Shown here: positions 1 to 4,932 of the stretch, piece after piece
Numbering within the stretch: position 1 is the first letter of the stretch
Layout: every line of letters starts with the position of its first letter
NCBI GenBank assembly: GCA_003648455.1
Contig: QMPG01000165.1
Coordinates: 1-7,042 of the forward strand
Length of the DNA stretch: 7,042 nt
Direction: 5' to 3'
Source of the DNA: Bacteroidota bacterium
GTDB lineage: Bacteria > Bacteroidota > Bacteroidia > Bacteroidales > B39-G9
The notes under the pieces: generated by a model
Database searches by the model: none
The model's input: the letters and a program-made list of their open reading frames with translations, nothing else
Told to the model about the DNA's origin: nothing
Made by a program: the position numbers and the translations under genes

Positions 1-75
1 CCGCTTTATTCATACAAAAACGAAGTGAATTGTATGAATGTGTGATAGATAGTGGGGTGCAAAGCGGGAAACCCC
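1..75. repeat. Nested hairpins downstream of ndk
   Basis: A 10-bp perfect stem (ATTCATACAA at 8-17 with TTGTATGAAT at 30-39) closes a 12-nt loop. Directly outside it, CCGCTTT (1-7) is complementary to AAAGCGG (61-67). A third stem pairs GGGGT (54-58) with ACCCC (71-75), and AAAGCGG lies inside its loop, so the pairings together would form a pseudoknot. No T-run follows on either strand, so this is not an ordinary intrinsic terminator, and no open frame or tRNA-like fold was seen. It may be an intergenic palindromic repeat or the edge of a structured RNA; the window start cuts it off. Confidence 0.55.
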
Positions 76-138
76 GATTTAGTAATACCCAAATTTGGGG
101 TTAATGAAATTCCCAAATTTGTTAGTATTACTTAATCG
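75..138. repeat. Long imperfect inverted repeat
   Basis: The outer arms 75-88 and 125-138 pair at 13 of 14 positions (mismatch 80/133). After a small asymmetric bulge (89 against 122-124), CAAATTTGGG (90-99) pairs perfectly with CCCAAATTTG (112-121), leaving a loop of about 10 to 12 nt. CCCAAATTTG also occurs as a direct repeat at 88-97 and 112-121, because its core is itself palindromic. The element begins about 24 nt past the ndk stop on the minus strand, so it may mark or protect the 3' end of that transcript, but it lacks a T-tract. Confidence 0.65.
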
Positions 139-161
139 TAGAAATCAATGATTTTTTTGAG

Positions 162-608
162 TTAAACAGACATGCAATTTCCGTCTTCTGCAAACCTTTC
201 GCTATATGAAAAGAAGAAATTACATTCAACAGCAGCATTTTCATCACTGTCGGAACCATGCACAGCATTATGCTCAATCGACTTTGCAAAGAGTTTTCTT
301 ATTGTCCCTTCTGCTGCTTTGTTTGGGTCGGTTGTTCCTATTAATTTCCTGTAGTCTTGTACAGCATTTTCTTTTTCCAATATTATTGCAACAACAGGAC
401 CGGAAACAATAAATTTTATTAAATCCCGAAAAAAAGGTTTGCCTTTATGAACGCTATAAAAGACTTCTGCTTGAGCCGTTCTTAGTTTTACATATTTCAT
501 AGCAACAATTCGGAAACCTGCATCATTAATCATAGACAAAATAGGTCCAATATGCTCATTTTGCACCGCACCGGGCTTAATCATTGTAAAAGTTATATTT
601 CCAGACAT
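162..608 (-). CDS. ndk: Nucleoside diphosphate kinase
   Basis: This cytosolic enzyme transfers the gamma phosphate of an NTP, via a phosphohistidine, to NDPs and dNDPs, balancing the nucleotide pools. The 148-residue product has the normal family length. The active-site signature NAVHGSDS spans residues 114-121, with catalytic His117. The usual nucleotide-binding residues are visible: Lys11, Tyr51, Arg87, Thr93 in GTTDP, Arg104 in GTIR, Asn114 and Glu128. One oddity is KPGAV at 11-15, where most members have Asp or Asn at the third position. The gene is divergent from the NrnA-like gene, with 109 bp between start codons. Its ATG gives the expected short N-terminus before the first beta strand. 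The C-terminal tail is a few residues longer than in the shortest members. Identity is very secure. Confidence 0.97.
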   Translation of the reverse strand: MSGNITFTMIKPGAVQNEHIGPILSMINDAGFRIVAMKYVKLRTAQAEVFYSVHKGKPFFRDLIKFIVSGPVVAIILEKENAVQDYRKLIGTTDPNKAAEGTIRKLFAKSIEHNAVHGSDSDENAAVECNFFFSYSERFAEDGNCMSV

Positions 609-634
609 GGTTTTGTTTTTATATTTAAGTTTGC

Positions 635-642
635 TAAATATA
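635..642 (-). promoter_or_regulatory. Possible ndk -7 box
   Basis: On the minus strand this reads TATATTTA, seven of eight matches to the Bacteroidota -7 consensus TAnnTTTG, about 26 nt before the ndk start codon. I see no convincing -33 TTG at the right distance, and such AT-rich DNA gives chance matches, so confidence is low. Confidence 0.25.
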
Positions 643-684
643 AATAAAATTTATGAGATTTTATCTTGCTTCATATTAAATTTA

Positions 685-692
685 TATCTTTG
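685..692 (+). promoter_or_regulatory. -7 box of the NrnA-like/GldI-like operon
   Basis: TATCTTTG is an exact match to the Bacteroidota TAnnTTTG -7 element. Transcription would begin near 699, giving a leader of about 20 nt made almost only of A and T, typical of the phylum. The nearest -33-like TTG is at 666-668, only 16 bp upstream of the box instead of the usual 19-21, so the -33 assignment is uncertain. Confidence 0.6.
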
Positions 693-717
693 ACTTTTAA
701 AAAAAACAAAAAAATAA

Positions 718-1749
718 TTGAAATACATTTCTGACAATTTTACTAAAAAAGTAAATAAACTTCTTTCGGTTACAAACAATATAGTTATTGTAACTCATGC
801 AAATCCTGATGCAGATGCCATTGGTTCGTCTTTGGGCTTATACCATTTTTTATTAAAGAAAGGACAAAATACGACTGTAATTACACCAAACAGTTATCCT
901 GAATTTTTGTGGTGGATGCCCGGAAATGAAAATATTATTAAATTTAGTGATGATAAGAAAACTGCTGTTGAAATTATCGAAAAAGCAGAGATAATTTTTT
1001 ATGTAGATTTTAATGAAACAAGCCGTATAGATAAGCTTGAAAAATATGTAAACAAGTCGAATGCAATTAAGATAATAATTGATCATCATCCTTTATTTAA
1101 TAAAGAAGTTGATTTTACATTATTGGATGATTCTGCAAGTTCGGCAGCCGAATTGGTTTATGAATTTTTCCTAATGTTAAATAATGTTAATTTAGTAGAT
1201 AAAGAAATTGCAAAATGTATATATGCAGGAATAATGGCTGATACGGGTTGTTTTAGCTATAATTCATCTAAACCAAGAACTTTTGAGATTGTGGCAGAAT
1301 TGTTGAGATTTAATATCAATAAAGATAAGATTATAAGTGAGATTTATGATAATTTTTCAACTGACCGTTTTCGCTTGTTAGGATATTGTTTGAATGAGAA
1401 ACTTACTGTTTTGCCTGAATATCACACAGCTTTTATTTCGTTGACAAAAAAAGAATTAGAAAAATTTAATTTTAAACAAGGCGACGACGATGGCTTTGTA
1501 AATTATCCATTATCGATTAAAGGAATTGTTTTTACAGCCATTTTTATTGAAAAAGATAAAAATGTAAAAATTTCATTTCGCTCAAAAGGAAGTTTTGCTA
1601 CTAATAAATTTGCTAGACAAAATTTCAATGGAGGAGGTCATCTTAATGCTTCGGGAGGCAAATCAAATTTGTCTTTTGAAAAAGCAATAGAAAAATTTGT
1701 AAGTCTATTACCCCAATATAAAAATGAATTGGATGATAATGAGAAATAA
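718..1749 (+). CDS. nrnA: DHH/DHHA1 phosphoesterase, NrnA type
   Basis: The family comprises Mn-dependent enzymes that degrade very short RNAs (nanoRNA) and often dephosphorylate pAp to AMP. The metal-site motifs of the DHH domain are all present: HANPDAD (27-33), Asp97 in VDFNE, DHH (122-124) and Asp175 in ADTG. The C-terminal DHHA1 domain carries the substrate-binding GGGH (305-308) followed by ASGG. The length of 343 residues is normal. The start is TTG: an in-frame TAA immediately precedes it (715-717), and no in-frame ATG exists before residue 67, well inside the DHH domain, so the rare start is forced. The 3' end overlaps the next gene, suggesting one transcript and coupled translation. 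The family is certain; NrnA rather than another DHH phosphatase is an inference. Confidence 0.88.
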   Translation: MKYISDNFTKKVNKLLSVTNNIVIVTHANPDADAIGSSLGLYHFLLKKGQNTTVITPNSYPEFLWWMPGNENIIKFSDDKKTAVEIIEKAEIIFYVDFNETSRIDKLEKYVNKSNAIKIIIDHHPLFNKEVDFTLLDDSASSAAELVYEFFLMLNNVNLVDKEIAKCIYAGIMADTGCFSYNSSKPRTFEIVAELLRFNINKDKIISEIYDNFSTDRFRLLGYCLNEKLTVLPEYHTAFISLTKKELEKFNFKQGDDDGFVNYPLSIKGIVFTAIFIEKDKNVKISFRSKGSFATNKFARQNFNGGGHLNASGGKSNLSFEKAIEKFVSLLPQYKNELDDNEK

Positions 1750-2272
1750 AAAAATATCATTTTTTAGTTTGTTGCTAATGCTTGTTTTTCTTTTTTCATG
1801 CACTCAAAAACGAACATATAGAACTGACGAAGAAGTTGCTCATTTTAAAGAGCCATTAATTAAGATTAATAAATATCTGGTAAGAAAAGACGCACAGAGA
1901 ATTGCCGATTATGTTAATCGTCATAAATGGGATATGAAAATATCAAAAACAGGATTATGGTATATGATTTATGAAAAAGGCGATGGGAAAAAATCAAAAA
2001 TAAATAAAATAGCTACAATAAAATACGCCATTAGCCTATTAGACGGAACTCTTTGTTACACATCAGATTCCTTAGGCGTTAAACAATTCAGAATAGGTCA
2101 GGGAGGAGTTGAATCCGGCCTTGAAGAGGGAATTTTATTAATGAGCGAAGGAGATAAAGCTAAATTTATTATGCCACCTCATTTAGCTCACGGATTGGTT
2201 GGCGACGACAAAAAAATACCACGACGAGCCACAATTGTATATGATGTTCAGCTTATAGCATTGTCAGAATAG
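1739..2272 (+). CDS. GldI-like FKBP-fold lipoprotein
   Basis: This is a predicted 177-residue membrane-anchored lipoprotein with a C-terminal FKBP fold. I chose the ATG at 1739 because it gives a classic signal peptide (MRNKK, hydrophobic core, lipobox LFSC, Cys21); in-frame ATGs at 1724 and 1733 add only 2-5 residues. It overlaps the upstream gene by 11 bp. A helical segment (about 35-65) leads into an FKBP domain (about 70-176) with recognisable LDGT, GLEEG, MSEGDKAKFI and IVYDVQL segments. The active site is degenerate by alignment to human FKBP12: the Phe36-Asp37 pair is replaced by Cys106-Tyr107, Ile56 by Glu125 and Tyr82 by His151. The position after an NrnA-like gene matches what I recall for gldI of gliding Bacteroidota, so it is probably its ortholog. 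It may be a chaperone with weak or no isomerase activity. Confidence 0.85.
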   Translation: MRNKKISFFSLLLMLVFLFSCTQKRTYRTDEEVAHFKEPLIKINKYLVRKDAQRIADYVNRHKWDMKISKTGLWYMIYEKGDGKKSKINKIATIKYAISLLDGTLCYTSDSLGVKQFRIGQGGVESGLEEGILLMSEGDKAKFIMPPHLAHGLVGDDKKIPRRATIVYDVQLIALSE

Positions 2273-2299
2273 TTTAATTTATTGAAAAGTAATTTTAAA

Positions 2300-2328
2300 A
2301 AGAACAATATGTCAAAAATATTGTTTTT
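2300..2328 (+). terminator. AT-rich hairpin with T-tract after the GldI-like gene
   Basis: AACAATAT (2303-2310) pairs perfectly with ATATTGTT (2318-2325), extended by a G-T pair and two A-T pairs to 2300/2328, around a 7-nt loop. The right arm runs into a T-run (2324-2328), 28 nt past the stop codon at 2272. The stem has little GC, so it would be a weak terminator. Its right arm contains the TTG used as the -33 box of the next promoter, so it could also be an operator. Confidence 0.5.
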
Positions 2329-2352
2329 ATTCAAATTTTCGCTTTACCTTTG
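2321..2352 (+). promoter_or_regulatory. Promoter of the RRM-csp pair
   Basis: This is the best promoter in the window. A -33 TTG (2321-2323) and an exact TAnnTTTG -7 box, TACCTTTG (2345-2352), are separated by 21 bp, as in the Bacteroidota primary-sigma consensus. Transcription would start near 2359, about 20 nt before the ATG, with an A-rich leader lacking a Shine-Dalgarno sequence. Confidence 0.75.
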
Positions 2353-2379
2353 CAATAACTATTAATAAAAAAAATAATT

Positions 2380-2646
2380 ATGAATATTTATGTAGGTAAT
2401 CTTCCTTATAGTATAAGCGAAGATGAATTAAGTAAAGTTTTTGGTCAATACGGAGAAGTTATCTCTGTGAAAATTATTACCGACAAATACTCAGGACGAA
2501 GTAAAGGTTTTGGTTTTGTTGAAATGTTAAATGACGATGATGCTCAAAAAGCCATTGATGAATTAAACGACAGTGACATTAAAGGCAGAAATGTAAAAGT
2601 TAATGTTGCTCGTGAGAAAAAAACAGATGATAGAGATATCTCTTAA
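2380..2646 (+). CDS. Single-RRM RNA-binding protein
   Basis: This small cytosolic protein (88 residues) consists almost wholly of one RNA recognition motif, of the kind found as short stand-alone proteins in Bacteroidota and cyanobacteria. RNP2 is IYVGNL (3-8) and RNP1 is KGFGFVEM (42-49), with the aromatic residues Tyr4, Phe44 and Phe46 that stack on RNA bases. The beta4 region is GRNVKVNVA (69-77), followed by a short charged tail of about 10 residues. It has its own strong promoter and is followed after 29 bp by a cold-shock gene, with no terminator between them, so both are probably one transcript encoding two RNA chaperones. Target RNAs are unknown. There is no Gly-rich tail, unlike the plant and cyanobacterial relatives. 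Confidence 0.93.
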   Translation: MNIYVGNLPYSISEDELSKVFGQYGEVISVKIITDKYSGRSKGFGFVEMLNDDDAQKAIDELNDSDIKGRNVKVNVAREKKTDDRDIS

Positions 2647-2675
2647 TTAATAAAATTGATATAAAATAGTAAGTT

Positions 2676-2873
2676 ATGAAAGGAACAGTAAAATGGTATA
2701 ATGAAGTAAAAGGTTATGGATTTATACAAACAGAAGAAGGAAAAGATATTTTTGTACATCGCTCAGGGTTGGATAATGTTGATGGTAGATTAGAACCAGA
2801 ACAAGAAGTGGAGTTTGATATTGCCGATGGAGAGAAAGGTCCTATTGCACAAAATGTGAAAAAAGCTGAGTAA
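2676..2873 (+). CDS. Cold-shock domain protein
   Basis: This 65-residue protein is a complete cold-shock domain (OB fold) that binds single-stranded nucleic acid and melts RNA structure. It begins MKGTVKWYN, has RNP1 KGYGFI (12-17) and RNP2 DIFVH (24-28), and ends in the conserved strand GPIAQNV (55-61). It differs from E. coli CspA in Tyr8 (VKWYN for VKWFN) and in Arg29 after FVH, where many homologs have Phe. It lies 29 bp after the RRM gene and just before a strong intrinsic terminator. The short spacer cannot hold the long cold-sensing leader known from E. coli cspA, so control by temperature through that mechanism is unlikely. Family certain; no specific csp letter can be assigned. Confidence 0.95.
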   Translation: MKGTVKWYNEVKGYGFIQTEEGKDIFVHRSGLDNVDGRLEPEQEVEFDIADGEKGPIAQNVKKAE

Positions 2874-2909
2874 AAAAGTAAAAGCATTTTTTATTTAAAT
2901 ACAAATTTT

Positions 2910-2938
2910 AAAATCCGACTTATTGTCGGATTTTTTTT
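2910..2938 (+). terminator. Intrinsic terminator of the RRM-csp operon
   Basis: AAAATCCGAC (2910-2919) pairs perfectly with GTCGGATTTT (2925-2934) around the loop TTATT, followed by a run of eight T residues (2931-2938). It is the only GC-containing strong terminator in the window, 36 nt past the csp stop codon. The A-run on the left arm would let it work weakly in the other direction too. Confidence 0.92.
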
Positions 2939-3012
2939 ATACTTACTAATTAAAAATTTTTTTTATTAAAATTTATCTGATAAATTTACAAACAAAAGTG
3001 TTTTTTAATGTT

Positions 3013-3020
3013 TAAATTTG
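3013..3020 (+). promoter_or_regulatory. -7 box upstream of the first two-domain FKBP gene
   Basis: TAAATTTG is an exact TAnnTTTG match and predicts a start near 3027, about 50 nt before the ATG at 3078. No TTG lies at the right distance for a -33 box. A near match, TATCTTG at 3057-3063, is an alternative but would leave almost no leader. Confidence 0.4.
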
Positions 3021-3037
3021 AAATTGTTTTTAGAAAA

Positions 3038-3126
3038 TACTTTCTTTTTTACTTTTTATCTTGAAAAAAATAGACACATGAAAAAAAAATTTTTAATAAT
3101 TCTGGTTTTTACTTTCTTTTTTACTT
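3038..3126 (+). repeat. 17-bp direct repeat across leader and signal peptide
   Basis: TACTTTCTTTTTTACTT occurs at 3038-3054 and again at 3110-3126, exactly 72 bp apart and therefore in the same reading phase. The second copy codes for part of the lipoprotein signal peptide; the first lies in the untranslated leader. Confidence 0.7.
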
Positions 3127-3953
3127 CTTGCGATTATTTTTCAAAATATCCGGGCTTTTCTAAAACAGAAACCGGTATTTATTATAAACTTCATGTTATT
3201 GGAGAAGAAGTAAATCCCGCAAAACCGGGGGATTACGTTACTGTCGACCTTAATTATAAAACAATTAATGATTCTTCATTCTTCCATGAACAAAGAACTT
3301 TTAAAATTACAAAACCTGATTATAAAGGTTCTATCGACGAATGTTTTTTGATGCTTTCAAAAGGCGATAGCTCAACGTTTATTATTGATGCGGATAACTT
3401 CTTTTCAAAAACACTTAATACTTCATTGCCTAGATTTATTGCTCAGAATAGTCAAATGATAGTGGATATTAAAATGAATGATATTAGAACAGAAGAGCAA
3501 TATAAAAGAGATAAAGAAGAGTTTTTAAAATGGATTGAAGATTTTGGAGACTATGAAAAAATGATGCTAAAACGATTTATCGACGAACAAAAAATTGATG
3601 TTGAACCTACGGAGTCTGGTTTGTACTTTTTTTCAATAAAAAAAGGCGATGGTAAAAAAGTAAAAAAAGGCGATCTTATCACTATTGATTATGATGGAAG
3701 ATTTTTAAATGGTAAATTTTTCGATTCTACCAGAAAAAGAAAACAAGCATTCGATTTTGTGTATGGTTCCGAATTACAAGTTATTCCCGGTCTTGAAGAA
3801 GCGATAGGGATGATGGAACAGGGCGAAAAAGCTGTTGTTATTATACCTTCTTCACTGGCTTTTGGCGATAATGGCTCGTCAACCGGAATTATTCCGCCTT
3901 TTACGTCGTTAATTTATGAGATTGAAATACTAAAAGTGAAAACAAAAAAATAG
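3078..3953 (+). CDS. Two-domain FKBP-type prolyl isomerase lipoprotein
   Basis: This is a predicted periplasmic-side lipoprotein of 291 residues. The ATG at 3078 gives a textbook signal peptide (MKKK, hydrophobic core, lipobox FTSC, Cys18). A frame extending to a TTG at 3018 is rejected because it puts 20 residues before this signal, and that TTG lies in a likely -7 box. The N-terminal half (about 28-137) looks like a degenerate FKBP domain: LMLSKGDSSTFIIDADNFF (91-109) aligns with GMMEQGEKAVVIIPSSLAF (244-262) of the C-terminal half. A charged helical linker (about 138-173) leads to the C-terminal FKBP domain (about 176-287). That domain keeps Tyr205, Phe215-Asp216, Val235-Ile236 and GIIPP; Tyr82 of FKBP12 is replaced by Phe262 and Trp59 by Leu239. 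It is probably active. It is a paralog of the next gene. Confidence 0.9.
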   Translation: MKKKFLIILVFTFFFTSCDYFSKYPGFSKTETGIYYKLHVIGEEVNPAKPGDYVTVDLNYKTINDSSFFHEQRTFKITKPDYKGSIDECFLMLSKGDSSTFIIDADNFFSKTLNTSLPRFIAQNSQMIVDIKMNDIRTEEQYKRDKEEFLKWIEDFGDYEKMMLKRFIDEQKIDVEPTESGLYFFSIKKGDGKKVKKGDLITIDYDGRFLNGKFFDSTRKRKQAFDFVYGSELQVIPGLEEAIGMMEQGEKAVVIIPSSLAFGDNGSSTGIIPPFTSLIYEIEILKVKTKK

Positions 3954-4006
3954 TTTTTTAATTTATTGATGATATTAAAATTGTAAAATTGTGAAAATAA
4001 CTTGAA

Positions 4007-4037
4007 GCAAAATTTATTTGCGGTTTTGCAATTTTTT
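4007..4037 (+). terminator. Weak hairpin and T-run between the FKBP paralogs
   Basis: GCAAAA (4007-4012) pairs with TTTTGC (4024-4029) around an 11-nt loop and is followed by T residues (4032-4037). An alternative is GCAAA (4007-4011) with TTTGC (4017-4021). The stems are short, so termination is doubtful, but this is the only candidate in the 119-bp gap. Confidence 0.3.
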
Positions 4038-4044
4038 ATTTTTG
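4037..4044 (+). promoter_or_regulatory. -7 box of the FKBP-TMTC operon
   Basis: TATTTTTG matches TAnnTTTG exactly and predicts a start near 4051, giving a leader of about 22 nt before the ATG at 4073. The closest -33-like element, TTTG at 4017-4020, is 16 bp away, somewhat short. A promoter here would drive the second two-domain FKBP gene and the membrane glycosyltransferase together. Confidence 0.5.
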
Positions 4045-4072
4045 TATTTTTATAATAATAAAACTTGAAAAA

Positions 4073-4927
4073 ATGAAAAACATATCTTATTCTAAATTAA
4101 TTATTTTATTATTTGTAGCTCTGTCGATTTTTTCTTGTAGTAAAAATGGTTTTAAAACCGATAAGTCAGGGCTTAAATATAAATTTATTGTTGAAAATAA
4201 AGATTCTATAAAACCGGAAATTGGTGATATACTAGTTCTTAGAATGAAATATACTACCGAGAACGATTCTGTTATTGATAAAAACGAATATTTCAGAATG
4301 CAACTAAAAGAACCAGTAATTGACAGACCAAGCATTCAGGATGGTCTAGCAATAATGCATGTCGGCGATAGCGCTATTTTTATTGTTGATGCAAAAACTT
4401 TTTATAATATTAACAGAAAACAAAAACTCCCCAAATTTCTTAACTCTGACAGTAAATTGACTTTTTATATTAAACTTATTGATGTCTTGAGTTATAAAGA
4501 TTTTGAACAAGAAAGGCGTTCTCTAAAGATTTCAAATAGAGATAAGGAAGAAGAATTGCTTAAACAATATCTTAAAAATACAAATGTAAATGTTGAACCA
4601 ACTCAAAGTGGATTATATTACGTTGAGACTCTTAAAGGAAAAGGTAAAAGTCCACAACCCGGCAAAAAAGTTTTAATCAATTATATTGGTTATTTTATAG
4701 ACGGTAAAATATTTGATTCTACCTATAAACGCCGTAAACCTTTTGAATTTTCTTTTGGCGTTGGAGATGTAATTCAAGGATTAGACGAAGGAATATCTAA
4801 AATGAGAGAAGGAGGAAAGGCTCGAATAATTATTCCATCTTATCTGGCATATGGCGATAAACAGCAAGGTCCTGTAGCTCCGTATTCAACTTTAATTTTT
4901 GAAATTGAGTTGCTTAGTGTTGAATAG
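4073..4927 (+). CDS. Two-domain FKBP-type prolyl isomerase lipoprotein
   Basis: This 284-residue lipoprotein has signal peptide 1-21, lipobox IFSC and Cys22. Its architecture matches its upstream paralog: a diverged FKBP-like half (about 30-138, where AIMHVGDSAIFIVDAKTFY at 93-111 aligns with SKMREGGKARIIIPSYLAY at 242-260), a charged helical linker (about 141-173), then the shared VEPTxSGLYY entry into the catalytic domain (about 174-284). That C-terminal domain is the most canonical FKBP of the three: Tyr204, Phe214-Asp215, Val233-Ile234, Tyr260 in AYGD and Phe276 all match FKBP12 positions, with Leu237 for Trp59. It should isomerise Xaa-Pro bonds in secreted proteins. It carries four tripeptides fitting the Bacteroides O-glycosylation motif D-S/T-A/I/L/V/M/T (DSI 44, DSV 65, DSA 99, DST 215). 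The next gene starts 5 bp after its stop. Confidence 0.92.
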   Translation: MKNISYSKLIILLFVALSIFSCSKNGFKTDKSGLKYKFIVENKDSIKPEIGDILVLRMKYTTENDSVIDKNEYFRMQLKEPVIDRPSIQDGLAIMHVGDSAIFIVDAKTFYNINRKQKLPKFLNSDSKLTFYIKLIDVLSYKDFEQERRSLKISNRDKEEELLKQYLKNTNVNVEPTQSGLYYVETLKGKGKSPQPGKKVLINYIGYFIDGKIFDSTYKRRKPFEFSFGVGDVIQGLDEGISKMREGGKARIIIPSYLAYGDKQQGPVAPYSTLIFEIELLSVE

Positions 4928-4932
4928 ATCTG

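Noticed and set aside
1..75. Structured block as a tRNA
   Set aside because: There is no acceptor stem with the T-loop GTTCnAnnC sequence or anticodon arm in proper order.
88..121. Direct repeat CCCAAATTTG as a possible CRISPR unit
   Set aside because: Only two short copies, explained by the arms of one inverted repeat with a palindromic core; no array and no cas gene.
142..154. AAATCA/TGATTT inverted repeat as an ndk terminator
   Set aside because: The loop would be one nucleotide, and on the ndk strand the sequence after it is not a T-run.
172..412. Plus-strand open frames opposite ndk
   Set aside because: They are antisense to a certain ndk gene, have no recognisable domain and follow the reverse-complement composition of ndk.
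853..1089. Minus-strand open frame inside the NrnA-like gene
   Set aside because: It is antisense to a gene with all catalytic motifs and encodes low-complexity residues without a domain.
3018..3077. N-terminal extension of the first two-domain FKBP from a TTG
   Set aside because: It would bury the lipoprotein signal peptide 20 residues inside, and the TTG is part of an exact -7 box match.
4087..4335. Minus-strand open frame inside the second two-domain FKBP gene
   Set aside because: It is opposite a confident lipoprotein gene and has no promoter or domain.
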